Shown: positions 49,124 through 57,701 of the stretch, in pieces | How positions within the stretch are numbered: the first letter of the stretch is position 1 | Layout: each line of letters starts with the position of its first letter | Assembly: GCF_025133575.1 (NCBI RefSeq) | Contig: NZ_CP104011.1 | Coordinates: forward strand, 5,836,965 to 5,900,964 | Origin: Pseudomonas sp. GCEP-101 | Lineage (GTDB): Bacteria > Pseudomonadota > Gammaproteobacteria > Pseudomonadales > Pseudomonadaceae | DNA length: 64,000 nt | Direction: 5' to 3' | Program-made: the position numbers and the translations under genes | Notes under the pieces: model-generated | The model's input: only the letters and a program-made list of their open reading frames with translations | Told to the model about the DNA's origin: nothing | The model's database searches: none

Positions 49124-49894
49124 ATGCTCCCTGCCCTGTTCATCTCCCACGGCTCCCCCATGCTGGCCCTGGACCCCGGCGCCAGCGAGGCGCCGCTCAA
49201 GCGCCTGGCGCACGAACTGCCGCGCCCGAACGCCATCCTGGTGGTTTCCGCCCACTGGGAAACCCCTGACCTGCGCGTCACCGCCTCTCCCCAGCCAGAC
49301 ACCTGGCACGACTTCTATGGCTTCCCGCCGGAGCTGTATGCCGTGCAATACCCGGCCAAAGGCTCGCCGGAGCTGGCCCAGCGCGTCGTCGACCTGCTGG
49401 CCGAGGACGGCCTACCGGCCAGCCTCGATGCGGAGCGCCCGCTCGACCACGGCGCCTGGGTGCCGCTGAGCCTGATGTACCCGGCTGCCGACATCCCCGT
49501 CGTGCAACTGTCGTTGCCCAGCCGCCTGGGTGCGGCCATGCAGCAGCGCATCGGCCATGCCCTGCGTGCCCTGCGCGAGGAAGGCATCCTGCTGATCGGT
49601 TCCGGCAGCATCACCCACAACCTGGGCGAACTGGACTGGCATGCCGGCCCCGAGGTCATCACCCCCTGGGCGAAGGTCTTCCGCGACTGGATGGTGGCCC
49701 GCCTGCAGGCCGACGACGAAGCCGCCCTGCTCGACTATCGCCAGCAGGCGCCCCACGCGGTACGCAACCACCCACGCGACGAACACCTGCTGCCGCTGTA
49801 CTTCGCCCGCGGGGCCGGCGGCCCGGCGATGACGGTGGAGCACGCCGGCTTCACCCTCGGCGCGCTGGGAATGGACATCTACCGCTTCGGCTGA
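49124..49894 (+). CDS. DODA-type extradiol aromatic ring-opening dioxygenase (LigB superfamily)
   Basis: 256 residues. Metal ligands are spread as in the 4,5-DOPA dioxygenase/YgiD group: H9 in FISHGSPM, H44 in SAHWET, His in LDHGAWVPL, and His in HPRDEHLLPLYFA. GSGSITHNLGEL and the final GMDIYRFG are also typical. E. coli YgiD oxidises DOPA to betalamic-acid-type products. The natural substrate in Pseudomonas is unclear. It stands alone, between a low-GC promoter region and a REP doublet. Confidence 0.88.
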   Translation: MLPALFISHGSPMLALDPGASEAPLKRLAHELPRPNAILVVSAHWETPDLRVTASPQPDTWHDFYGFPPELYAVQYPAKGSPELAQRVVDLLAEDGLPASLDAERPLDHGAWVPLSLMYPAADIPVVQLSLPSRLGAAMQQRIGHALRALREEGILLIGSGSITHNLGELDWHAGPEVITPWAKVFRDWMVARLQADDEAALLDYRQQAPHAVRNHPRDEHLLPLYFARGAGGPAMTVEHAGFTLGALGMDIYRFG

Positions 49895-49902
49895 GCACCA
49901 CC

Positions 49903-49982
49903 TGTGGGAGCGAGCTTGTCTCGCGAACAAATTCCCGGCAGCGACGTCATCAAGCGGTTCGCGAGCAAGCTCGCTCCTACAG
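49903..49982. repeat. inverted REP pair
   Basis: TGTGGGAGCGAGCTTGTCTC (from 49903) and GTTCGCGAGCAAGCTCGCTC (from 49957) are opposite-facing REP copies about 30 bases apart, in the gap between convergent genes. The first copy differs from the consensus by G for A in GTAGGAG and an inserted T. Confidence 0.8.
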
Positions 49983-50020
49983 AAAGCGGCCAGGTGCCGA
50001 AGGGATTTTCCCCGGAAACG

Positions 50021-50048
50021 AAAAAGCCCCGCCAAGGCGGGGCTTTTT
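50021..50048. terminator. bidirectional terminator after deaD
   Basis: AAAAAGCCCCGCC and GGCGGGGCTTTTT, a perfect 13-bp stem with a two-base loop, lie 21 bases beyond the minus-strand deaD stop. Confidence 0.93.
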
Positions 50049-50069
50049 CATGGGCTGGAGACTGACGAA

Positions 50070-51767
50070 TCAGTCTTCGCGGTAGCGGCGCAGGCGCAGG
50101 GCCTTGCCGGCGACGCGGGTGTCCTTGAGCCTGGTCAGCAAACGGTCGAGGTTCTCTTCCGGCAGCTCGATCAGGCTGAAGGTCTCGCGGATCTGGATGC
50201 GGCCGATGGCCTCGCGGGACAGGCCGCCCTCGTTGAGGATGGCGCCCAGCAGGTTCTTCGCCTGCACGCCGTCACGGGCGCCCAGGGCGGTACGGCAACG
50301 GGCCTTGCCTTCCGACGGCGGAGCCAAGGTGCGGGGTGCGCCGCTGCGCTCCGGACGGTCGCCGCGCTCGGGGCGATCGCCACGTTCGCTGCGCTCGTAA
50401 CGGTCGCTGCGCTCACGCGGGGCGGCCGGGGTCAGCGGCTGTTCGCGGCGGACCGATTCCAGGTCCAGCGCCTTGCCTTCGGTCAGCTTGGCCAGCAGCA
50501 CGGCGGCCAGGGTGTCCATGTCGGTACCCAGGCGACGGCACAGCTCGTCGCGCACGGCGCCACGGCTGGCAACTGCGTTGGCCAGCAGCGGTTGCAGGCC
50601 GGTGGCCAGGCGGTTCAGGCGGGCTTCGAGCACGGTGTCGGCGTCCGGCAGGCGAACTTCGCCGACCTTCTGACCGGTCACACGCTCGATCACCTGCAGC
50701 ATGCGGCGCTCACGCGGGGTCACCAGCAGCAGGGCGCGGCCTTCACGACCGGCACGGCCGGTACGGCCGATACGGTGTACGTAGGATTCCGGATCGTAGG
50801 GCATGTCCACGTTCAGGACGTGGGTGATGCGCGCCACGTCGAGGCCGCGGGCGGCGACGTCGGTGGCGATGACGATGTCCAGCGAGCCGTCCTTCAGGGA
50901 TTCGATCACGCGCTCACGCTGGGCCTGCGGCATGTCGCCGTTCAGCGCGGCGGCACGGTAGCCCTGGCGCTCGAGCAGCTCGGCGATGTCCAGGGTGGCC
51001 TGCTTGGTGCGGACGAAGCCGATCAGCGCGTCGAACTGCTCGACTTCCAGCAGACGCAGGATCGAGGCCGGCTTCTGGTCGGCGTGAACCATCAGGTGCG
51101 CCTGCTCGATGCGGGCGACGGTCTGGGTCTTGGCAGCGATGCGGACGTGCTTGGGCTCTTTCAGGTGGCGCTCGGCGATGCTGCGGATCGAGGCCGGCAG
51201 GGTCGCGGAGAACAGCACGCTCTGGCGGCTGGCCGGCATGGCTTCGAAGATCACTTCGAGGTCATCCATGAAGCCGAGCTTGAGCATTTCGTCCGCTTCG
51301 TCGAGCACCAGGCTCTTGACGGTGGACAGCAGGTTTTCGTCGCGACGCAGGTGGTCGCACAGGCGGCCCGGCGTGGCGACCACGACCTGGGCGCCCTGGC
51401 GCAGCGCCTTGAGCTGCGGGCCCATGGGCGCGCCGCCGTAGACGGCAATGACGCCGACGCCCGGCATCTGCTTGGAATAGGTTTCGAACGCGGTCGCAAC
51501 CTGCAGGGCCAGCTCGCGGGTCGGCACCAGCACCAGTACCTGCGGTACGCGGCGGCTCGGGTCGATCTGCGACAGCATCGGCAGCGCAAAGGCAGCGGTC
51601 TTGCCGGTCCCGGTCTGGGCCTGGCCGATCATGTCGTGGCCTTCGAGGATCACCGGGATCGACTGGGCCTGGATCGGCGAGGGCTCTTCATAACCGACAG
51701 CGGCGATGGCAGCGAGAACATTGGGGTGAAGACCGAGCGCGGCGAAGCCGGCGGTTTCCTGGGTCAT
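50070..51767 (-). CDS. deaD: DEAD-box ATP-dependent RNA helicase DeaD/CsdA
   Basis: 565 residues from ATG 51767. Helicase core: Q motif (FAALGLHPNVLAAIAAVGYEEPSPIQAQ), Walker A AQTGTGKT, DEAD in VLDEADEM, SAT, and HRIGRTGRAGR. The C-terminal part has the DeaD-specific dimerisation region, a charged RSDRYERSERGDRPERGDRP-like linker (about 440-475) and a DbpA-type RNA-binding domain (490-560; VQAKNLLGAILNEGGLSREAIGRIQI). It remodels ribosomal and mRNA structures, mainly in the cold. Confidence 0.93.
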   Translation of the reverse strand: MTQETAGFAALGLHPNVLAAIAAVGYEEPSPIQAQSIPVILEGHDMIGQAQTGTGKTAAFALPMLSQIDPSRRVPQVLVLVPTRELALQVATAFETYSKQMPGVGVIAVYGGAPMGPQLKALRQGAQVVVATPGRLCDHLRRDENLLSTVKSLVLDEADEMLKLGFMDDLEVIFEAMPASRQSVLFSATLPASIRSIAERHLKEPKHVRIAAKTQTVARIEQAHLMVHADQKPASILRLLEVEQFDALIGFVRTKQATLDIAELLERQGYRAAALNGDMPQAQRERVIESLKDGSLDIVIATDVAARGLDVARITHVLNVDMPYDPESYVHRIGRTGRAGREGRALLLVTPRERRMLQVIERVTGQKVGEVRLPDADTVLEARLNRLATGLQPLLANAVASRGAVRDELCRRLGTDMDTLAAVLLAKLTEGKALDLESVRREQPLTPAAPRERSDRYERSERGDRPERGDRPERSGAPRTLAPPSEGKARCRTALGARDGVQAKNLLGAILNEGGLSREAIGRIQIRETFSLIELPEENLDRLLTRLKDTRVAGKALRLRRYRED

Positions 51768-52105
51768 GGGTTTTGCCTCTAAATACATCCGCAAAGACCC
51801 AAGAGCCGAGCTGCGCATGCCCTGTACGACAATGAAGTCACCCAGGCAGCTGGAAGCGGGGATTTGCGAAATGAAGATTGGAAGAATGCGTCAAGGAAGT
51901 CCGCACTGCGGACACATAGACCGAGCGTGAAGCTGCGGAAAAATGCGGGATCCGAAACGAGGCCAGCGTTTGGCCGGCGCGTATCATACCGGAAAATCCT
52001 GACCAATGTGTTTCTTTTCGGAACATGGCCGGCGAACGGTCATTGCGTAGACAATCCCGCCACTGCCGGCTATACCCTGCTGGCCACCTGTCCGGAGCCC
52101 TACCG
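51768..52105. other. divergent promoter region and probable deaD leader
   Basis: 338 bases with no supported gene. Next to deaD a region of mixed GC (51770-51960) may be its mRNA leader, as cold-shock helicase genes often have long 5' leaders. Toward 52000-52030 is an AT-richer patch (ACCAATGTGTTTCTTTTCGG-like) that could hold promoters for both genes. Confidence 0.45.
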
Positions 52106-52897
52106 ATGACCGCCAGCAGCGAACCGCGCATCACCGTCGAACGCCAGGACCACGTCCTGCTGCTAGGGCTGAACCGGGTCGAAAAGCGCAACGCCTTCGA
52201 CCTGGACATGCTCACCCAACTGGTCCAGGCCTTTGGCGACTACGAGCGGGACGATGACCTGCGCTGCGCGCTGGTGTTCGCCCACGGCGACCACTTCACC
52301 GCCGGCCTGGACCTGGCCAACATCGGCGAGACCTTCCGCACCGGCTGGACCATGCCGGAAGGCTCGGCCGACCCGTGGGGCACATTCGGCGGCCGACGCC
52401 TGACCAAACCGTTGCTGGTGGCCGCGCAAGGCTACTGCTTCACCCTGGGTATCGAGCTGATGCTGGCCGCCGACATCAACCTGTGCGCCAGCAACGCGCG
52501 CTTCGCCCAGCTCGAAGTGCAGCGCGGCATCTTCCCCTTTGGCGGCGCCACCCTGCGCATGCACCAGGTGGCCGGCTGGGGCAACGCAATGCGCTGGTTG
52601 CTCACCGGCGACCCGTTCGATGCCCACGAGGCCTACCGCATCGGCCTGGTGCAGGAAGTCACCGCGCCGGAGGAACTGATGCCCCGCGCCCTGTGGCTGG
52701 CCAAGCGGGTCGCCGCCCAGGCGCCGCTGGGCATCCGCGCTACCCTGGCGTCGGCGCGCCGCAGCCTGGACGAAGGTGAGGAAGCGGCGGCGCGGCTGCT
52801 GCCCGCCATGGCCAGCGAACTGCTTTCCACCGAGGATGCGCAGGAAGGTTTGAACGCCATGCTCGAGCGCCGCGAAGGCCGATTCCAGGGCAAATGA
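52106..52897 (+). CDS. enoyl-CoA hydratase/isomerase (crotonase) family protein
   Basis: 263 residues from ATG 52106, GGAG eight bases upstream. Crotonase fold with the oxyanion-hole motifs FTAGLDLANIGE and GYCFTLGIELMLAAD. Both catalytic glutamates are present, in GIELML and in AQLEVQRGIFPFGG. A helical C-terminal part follows (LAKRVAAQAPLGIRATLASARRSL). Hydration of enoyl-CoA esters is likely; other crotonase reactions are possible. It is divergent from deaD, with no other beta-oxidation gene adjacent. Confidence 0.85.
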   Translation: MTASSEPRITVERQDHVLLLGLNRVEKRNAFDLDMLTQLVQAFGDYERDDDLRCALVFAHGDHFTAGLDLANIGETFRTGWTMPEGSADPWGTFGGRRLTKPLLVAAQGYCFTLGIELMLAADINLCASNARFAQLEVQRGIFPFGGATLRMHQVAGWGNAMRWLLTGDPFDAHEAYRIGLVQEVTAPEELMPRALWLAKRVAAQAPLGIRATLASARRSLDEGEEAAARLLPAMASELLSTEDAQEGLNAMLERREGRFQGK

Positions 52898-53153
52898 GCG
52901 CCCGCGCAAAACGCAAACGGAACGCTCGTGCGAAAAGCGCTATATCCAAGGTATTAGAAATACTGGCAAAACGGTCTTAATTCTTTAGTTTTCCCTTCAA
53001 AATCAGATAGTTATTTTTCACAAAACGACTATATACAAGTTCCAATTTCGCGCCTGAAAACAAACCTCTAGAACTGACTCCAGAGCAGCTCAGTGGCTCG
53101 CCGGATACCGACCGGGACGCACGCTGACTGACGTTCTCATGGAGGAATTCGAT
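52898..53153. promoter_or_regulatory. AT-rich leader/promoter of the lipoprotein-TpsB locus
   Basis: From about 52915 to 53090 the base composition turns sharply AT-rich (TTCTTTAGTTTTCCC, ATAGTTATTTTTCACAAAA), unlike any other region of the window. Such tracts in Pseudomonas are often bound by MvaT/MvaU silencers and mark regulated, transferred genes. Several TATATA-like -10 candidates occur (52938, 53030) but no single promoter can be fixed. It leads to GGAGG seven bases before the lipoprotein start. Confidence 0.55.
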
Positions 53154-54725
53154 ATGTCTGGCCCGATCCGCGTTTTCGCACTTTCCCTTCTCGTTGTTGC
53201 CCTGTCGCTGCAAGGTTGCAGCAGCCACGGTGGTAGCAGTCACCACCGATCTTCCGATAGCAGCTCCACCGATGACGGCTCAGGCTCGGGTGGCAGCGGC
53301 GGCAGTGGTAGCGGCGGCGATGGCTCCGGCGGCGGAACCGACGGCAGCGGTGGCACTGGCGGCACCGGTGGCACGGGCGGGACGGGCGGCACCGATGGAA
53401 CAGGCGGTACCGGCGGGACTGGCGGCACCGGAGGCACCGGAGGAACCGGTGGCAATGGCGGTGGCGACGGCACGGGCGGCGGCGAAACTCCCGGCGGTGG
53501 CACCACGCCCCCGGCCAGCACTACCGGCAACATCCTGACCAATACCGGCGAAGCCGTCTCCAATGTCGGCGACACCGTGAGCACCGTGGGCGGCGTGGTG
53601 AAGAACGTCGACCTGCCGATTCTGGGCGATGGCGTCACCCAGAATGCCGGCACCCTGATCCAGGAAGTCGGCGCGGGCGTCGACAGCGTCGGCACCGGCG
53701 TCACCAATGGCCTCGGCCAGCTTGGCAACAACCCCAACGCCCTGGGCACCACCGTCGCCGGCGCCACCGGTCTGGTCAGCCATACCGGTGGTGCGGTCAG
53801 CAGCCTGGGCGACACCGTGGCCGCCATCGGCGATGCACCGGTGCTGGCCAATACCCCGCTCAACGGCCTGACCGGCCAGGTGGGCGGCCTGGTGGACGGC
53901 GTTGGCGGCCAGATCACCATGCTCGGCGACTCCCTCAGCGGCGCGGTCACCACCGGCCCGCTGAGCCAGCTCACCACCCAGCTCAGCGGCACCACCGCCG
54001 GCCTGGTGGGCACGGTGGAAGGCACCACCCGGAGCGTCGGCTCCGTCACCGGCCTTGGCACCCCGGTGAACAACCTGTTGACCACCGTCGGCGGCGTTGT
54101 GACCCAGACAGGCAACCAGGTCGCCACGGCGAATCCCGCCCTGGCCCCGGTCGGCGGAGTCGTCAGCGATGTGGGTCAGGCAGTCAGCGCCACCGGCGGC
54201 CTGGTCAATGGCAGCACCGCCGGCGGCGGCCTGCTCGGCAGTGTGACCGGCTCGCTGGGCGGCGCCACCGGTAGCACCAACCCGGTGGGCGGCGTGGTCA
54301 GCGGCGTGACCGGCGCGGTCGGCGGCCTCACCGGCTCGCTGGGCGGCGCCACTGGCAGCACCAATCCCGTGGGCGGCGTGGTGAGTGGCGTGACCGGCGC
54401 CGTGGGCGGCCTGACCGGCTCGCTGAGCGGCGCGACCGGCGGCAGCAACCCGGTAGGCGGCCTGGTCAACGGCGTCACTGGCACCCTGAGCGGCGTGACC
54501 AGCGGCCTCACCGGTAGCGGCGGCCTGGTGGCCGGGGCAGGCGTAGGCGTGGGCAGCACCACCCAGGGTTCCGGGGTGGCGGTCGGCGCCGGCGCCGGTA
54601 CGACTGGCGGTACCAGCGGTCAGGGAGGCCTGCTGGGCAATACGCTGGGCGCCGTGGGTGGCGCGCTGGGTGGTGTGACCGGCGGACTGGGTGGTGGATT
54701 GGCGATCGGTACGCCCAAGCAATAA
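53154..54725 (+). CDS. glycine-rich collagen-like repeat lipoprotein, putative TpsB partner
   Basis: 523 residues from ATG 53154 (an ATG at 53139 overlaps the ribosome-binding site and is rejected). Signal peptide with lipobox SLQGC; Cys22 followed by SS suggests outer-membrane anchoring. A Ser/His linker, then a Gly-rich stalk (about 43-120) with many GGT triplets. From about 125 to 360 comes a repetitive Gly/Val/Thr region with heptad-like hydrophobic spacing (VGDTVSTVGGVVKNV), then three 28-residue repeats (366-449) and a Gly tail. No haemagglutination TPS domain, no NPNL motif. It precedes a TpsB-type transporter. Surface filament or adhesin is likely. Confidence 0.75.
   Translation: MSGPIRVFALSLLVVALSLQGCSSHGGSSHHRSSDSSSTDDGSGSGGSGGSGSGGDGSGGGTDGSGGTGGTGGTGGTGGTDGTGGTGGTGGTGGTGGTGGNGGGDGTGGGETPGGGTTPPASTTGNILTNTGEAVSNVGDTVSTVGGVVKNVDLPILGDGVTQNAGTLIQEVGAGVDSVGTGVTNGLGQLGNNPNALGTTVAGATGLVSHTGGAVSSLGDTVAAIGDAPVLANTPLNGLTGQVGGLVDGVGGQITMLGDSLSGAVTTGPLSQLTTQLSGTTAGLVGTVEGTTRSVGSVTGLGTPVNNLLTTVGGVVTQTGNQVATANPALAPVGGVVSDVGQAVSATGGLVNGSTAGGGLLGSVTGSLGGATGSTNPVGGVVSGVTGAVGGLTGSLGGATGSTNPVGGVVSGVTGAVGGLTGSLSGATGGSNPVGGLVNGVTGTLSGVTSGLTGSGGLVAGAGVGVGSTTQGSGVAVGAGAGTTGGTSGQGGLLGNTLGAVGGALGGVTGGLGGGLAIGTPKQ
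54249..54500 (+). repeat. three 84-bp tandem repeats in the lipoprotein gene
   Basis: Units at 54249-54332, 54333-54416 and 54417-54500. The first two encode identical 28-residue peptides starting GSLGGATGSTNPVGGVV, despite some synonymous differences; the third is diverged (GSLSGATGGSNPVGGLVNG). Confidence 0.85.
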
Positions 54726-54750
54726 TCCGAATTACACCCATACTGTGATA

Positions 54751-54780
54751 ACCAGGAGCCACCCACGGCTCCTGGTCCTT
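54751..54780 (+). terminator. hairpin between lipoprotein and TpsB genes
   Basis: ACCAGGAGCC (54751-54760), six-base loop, GGCTCCTGGT (54767-54776), then CCTTTT. It lies 25 bases after the lipoprotein stop and 31 before the TpsB start, and may act as an attenuator lowering transporter expression relative to the lipoprotein. Confidence 0.7.
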
Positions 54781-54810
54781 TTATCGAAGTCGGTCTCATG
54801 GAGGAGCCAG

Positions 54811-56478
54811 ATGCGCAAACTCGCTGTCCTGCCCCTGTTGTTGGCTGCACCTTTCGCCTGGGCCGAGCGCCCGATCCAGCTTCCCGGCTCCGATATCGAA
54901 CAGACACTCCCCCGCCCCAACCTCCCCACCGGCGACCTTCGCCCCACCGCCCCCAAGGTCAAGGCGCCCGAACCCTCGGCCAGCCAGCCCGGACAAATCC
55001 TCCAGCAACGCGTCCGCATCAAGCGCATCGAGCTGGCCGGCGGCAAGCACTACCCCGTCGACACCTGGAAACCCCTGCTGGAGCCGCTGACCAAGCGCAC
55101 CATCCAGGTCAGCGAACTGGTGGCCGCCGCCAAGGCCATCACCCAGCGCTACCAGGACAACGGCTACTTCATCTCCTTCGCCTACGTGCCCAACCAGGAC
55201 TTCCGCAACGGCGTCGCGCGGATCGTGCTGGTCGAAGGCCACATCACCCAGGTCCGCTCCGCCGGTGACCTGGGCGTGCACCAGATGCGCGTGGACCGCT
55301 GGATCGAGAAGCTCAAGGCGGAGAAGCCGCTGACCCGCGAGAGCTTCGAGCGCTTCAGCGTGCTGATGAGCCGGGTACCCGGCATGCAGATGGCCATGGC
55401 GCTCAACCCGCCCACCACCAACGACGGCGGCGCCGTGCTGGAGCTGGCCGGCAAGCAGAAGCGCTTCGATACCGGCATGAACCTCGATTCCCGGCGCGGC
55501 GAGCAGCGCGGGCTGTTCAACGCCGAGGTGATGTCCCTGCTCGGCTGGGGCGAGCAACTGCAATTCAGCTACCTCTACCCGCCGGGCGACGATCACGAGT
55601 ACTACCGCGCCTGGAACTACAGCCAGCTGCTGGGCGACAACGGCCTGCAACTGCTGGCCGGCTACAGCAAGTACAACTCCCGCCCGGGCGAGAACCTGCG
55701 CCTGGCCAGCGGCCTGGAGTTCGAACGCAAGCGGCAGAACGAGCGGGTCAGCGCCGGCCTGGGGATTCCCCTGGTGCTGCGCCGCGACCTGACCTGGGAC
55801 CTCAACCTGCGCGGCTACACGGTCAACGACACCAGCACCTACGACCTGGTCTACCCGGCCATCCCCTTCCGCATCGAGCAGAAGAGCAAGCTGCGCGTGG
55901 TGGGCATTGAAAGCGTCGTCCAGCAGTTCGCCGAGAAGCGCGTGCGCGCCGGCAGCGTGGCGGTGTACCAGGGGCTCAACGGCATGGGCGCGGAGGCGCC
56001 GGAGCCGATCAAGAAGAATTTCACCCGCCTGCTCGGCTACGGCGCGCAACAGGACAAGTTCGGCTCCAACTGGCAGGGCGTGGTGACCGCCGCCTTCCAG
56101 TGGAGCGACGACGTGCTGCCCGATTCCGAGCAGGTCACCTATGGCGGCGCCAATTTCGGCCGCGGCTATCCGGACGACCAGGCCAGCGGCGACAAGGGCT
56201 GGGGCGCCTCCTACGAGGTGAACTACTCGTTCCTGCGGCAGAGCACGGTGCTCAACCAGATCCAGCCCTACTTCGTCGTCGACACCGCGCGCACGCGCTA
56301 CAACCAGGACGGCCTGATCGAGAACAAGCTCGGCTCGGCGGCGCTGGGCGTACGCTTCTCCGACCGCAAGCACTACCTGGTGTCGATGGAAGTGGCCAAA
56401 CCGTTCGGCGACCGCCCGGCTGACAACAACGAGCGCAGCCCGCGGCTGAACTTCGCCTTCAGCTACCAGATTCCCTGA
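54811..56478 (+). CDS. TpsB/ShlB/FhaC-family outer-membrane transporter
   Basis: 555 residues from ATG 54811 with GGAGGAG five bases upstream. Signal peptide cleaved after about PFAWA. A Pro-rich linker leads to a POTRA region (about 65-150; IKRIELAGGKHYPVDTWKPLLEP, ITQRYQDNGYFISFAYVPNQDFRNG, RIVLVEGHI). A 16-strand barrel follows (about 200-555) with the loop-6 signature FGRGYPDD and C-terminal LNFAFSYQIP. It secretes or activates a partner across the outer membrane. The only candidate partner is the adjacent glycine-rich lipoprotein; there is no classical TpsA gene nearby. Confidence 0.85.
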   Translation: MRKLAVLPLLLAAPFAWAERPIQLPGSDIEQTLPRPNLPTGDLRPTAPKVKAPEPSASQPGQILQQRVRIKRIELAGGKHYPVDTWKPLLEPLTKRTIQVSELVAAAKAITQRYQDNGYFISFAYVPNQDFRNGVARIVLVEGHITQVRSAGDLGVHQMRVDRWIEKLKAEKPLTRESFERFSVLMSRVPGMQMAMALNPPTTNDGGAVLELAGKQKRFDTGMNLDSRRGEQRGLFNAEVMSLLGWGEQLQFSYLYPPGDDHEYYRAWNYSQLLGDNGLQLLAGYSKYNSRPGENLRLASGLEFERKRQNERVSAGLGIPLVLRRDLTWDLNLRGYTVNDTSTYDLVYPAIPFRIEQKSKLRVVGIESVVQQFAEKRVRAGSVAVYQGLNGMGAEAPEPIKKNFTRLLGYGAQQDKFGSNWQGVVTAAFQWSDDVLPDSEQVTYGGANFGRGYPDDQASGDKGWGASYEVNYSFLRQSTVLNQIQPYFVVDTARTRYNQDGLIENKLGSAALGVRFSDRKHYLVSMEVAKPFGDRPADNNERSPRLNFAFSYQIP

Positions 56479-56497
56479 GGTTGCCCTCGGTGCCGGG

Positions 56498-57274
56498 TCA
56501 CTGCGCGGGCCGCAGTGACTCGATGTAGGTGCGCAGCGAGTAGCCCAGCGTCGGTTCGAGCTGGCCGACGCGCTTCTTCAGGCCGCGCAGGTTCAGCTCC
56601 TGGTCCAGTGCGGCGGGCACGAAGACGATCACGTTGCCCTCCGGCACCGGGCATTCCCAATAGTGCCGGTTGAAGCGCCCGCGCAGCAGCGCGGCGCCCA
56701 GCGGCCGGCCATCGTCGGTGCTCCACTGGTTGATCACCAGCCAGCCGCCCGGCCGCAGCCGCTCGCGGCAGGCACCCAGGAAATCCCAGCCGATGTGCGC
56801 CGGCGCAGGTCCGGTGTCGGTATACAGGTCGAGGAAGATCAGGTCCGCCGGCTCGCACCCGGCCAGCTCCTGCACCGCATCGCCGATGCGCAGGTTCAGC
56901 CGCTCGTCTTCCACCAGCCCCAGGTGTTCGCGGGCCAGGTGTGGAATCGACGGGCGCAGCTCGATGGCCTCCACCTCTTCCAGCGGCAGGTACTTCAGGC
57001 AGGCCTGGGTCAGGCTGCCGGCACCAAAACCGAGGAACAGCGCGCGGCGCGGGCGCGAATGGCACAGCGCGCCGACCAGCATGGCGCGGGAGTAGTCGTA
57101 CTCCAGCCAGCTCGGGTCGCCCATCAGCACGCAACTCTGCTCGACCTCGTCGCCGAATTCCAGGTAGCGGAAGGCGCCGCTTTCCACCACGCGGATCACG
57201 CCGAAGTCATCGTGTTCCTCGACGATCAGCCGCTCTTCGCCCAGCGGCGCGTCGCTCAGCAGCTCCTCGCTCAC
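56498..57274 (-). CDS. spermidine synthase-like methyltransferase-fold protein
   Basis: 258 residues from GTG 57274 with GGAG about seven bases upstream; the frame extends to 57370 but that extension has no family likeness. Rossmann core: ALFLGFGAGSLTQACLKYLP (nucleotide loop), VEAIELRPSIPHLA, LNLRIGDAVQELAG, DLIFLDLYTDTGPAPAHIGW, and a final GNVIVFVP strand. It resembles the SpeE fold without the full putrescine-binding residues, so polyamine synthesis is uncertain. It is convergent with the TpsB gene, 19 bases apart, with no terminator recognised. Confidence 0.75.
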   Translation of the reverse strand: MSEELLSDAPLGEERLIVEEHDDFGVIRVVESGAFRYLEFGDEVEQSCVLMGDPSWLEYDYSRAMLVGALCHSRPRRALFLGFGAGSLTQACLKYLPLEEVEAIELRPSIPHLAREHLGLVEDERLNLRIGDAVQELAGCEPADLIFLDLYTDTGPAPAHIGWDFLGACRERLRPGGWLVINQWSTDDGRPLGAALLRGRFNRHYWECPVPEGNVIVFVPAALDQELNLRGLKKRVGQLEPTLGYSLRTYIESLRPAQ

Positions 57275-57701
57275 GGCCGGCTCCGGGCAGGCACGGCGGT
57301 GACAATGCAGCCCGCCGACAGCGGCGAACGGCACGGATTGCCATTGAAATACAGGGGCTCGCCCACGCAATAATCCTTCGAATCAAGACGGCCAACCACC
57401 ACCGGGTCGGCAAAGCCGCAAGAATAACAGCCCACGAGGCACAACCGAGCATGCGCCAGCGCAACGCCCTTCGCGATTCCACCCAGCGGCACCCATTCCC
57501 CTCGACCTTCCCCACCCAGTGCGCCCCGGCGTACTGCGCGGGCGGCTGATCGCACGCCCGGTTTCGCCGGCCTGCCTTGCGCCACCCCAGCGTTCCCCTG
57601 GACACGGACGTCCCCCCTCTTTGCCCGGCAGCCAGCCGCGCGCGGCCAAGGCCGAGCTGATACCATCGGCGGATACCGTCCACAGCCGCGAAGATCCGCC
57701 G
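57275..57701. other. divergent intergenic region before the class II DAHP synthase
   Basis: 427 bases with no supported coding sequence on either strand; the overlapping frames are arginine- and proline-rich shadows typical of high-GC DNA. It must contain the promoters of the leftward spermidine-synthase-like gene and the rightward DAHP synthase gene, but no convincing -35/-10 pairs or repeats were recognised. Confidence 0.5.

Noticed and set aside
53280..54722. A 480-codon minus frame with Ala/Gly/His-rich repeats opposite the lipoprotein gene
   Set aside because: Its pattern is the reverse complement of the GGT and 28-residue repeats; the plus frame has a ribosome-binding site, signal peptide and lipobox.
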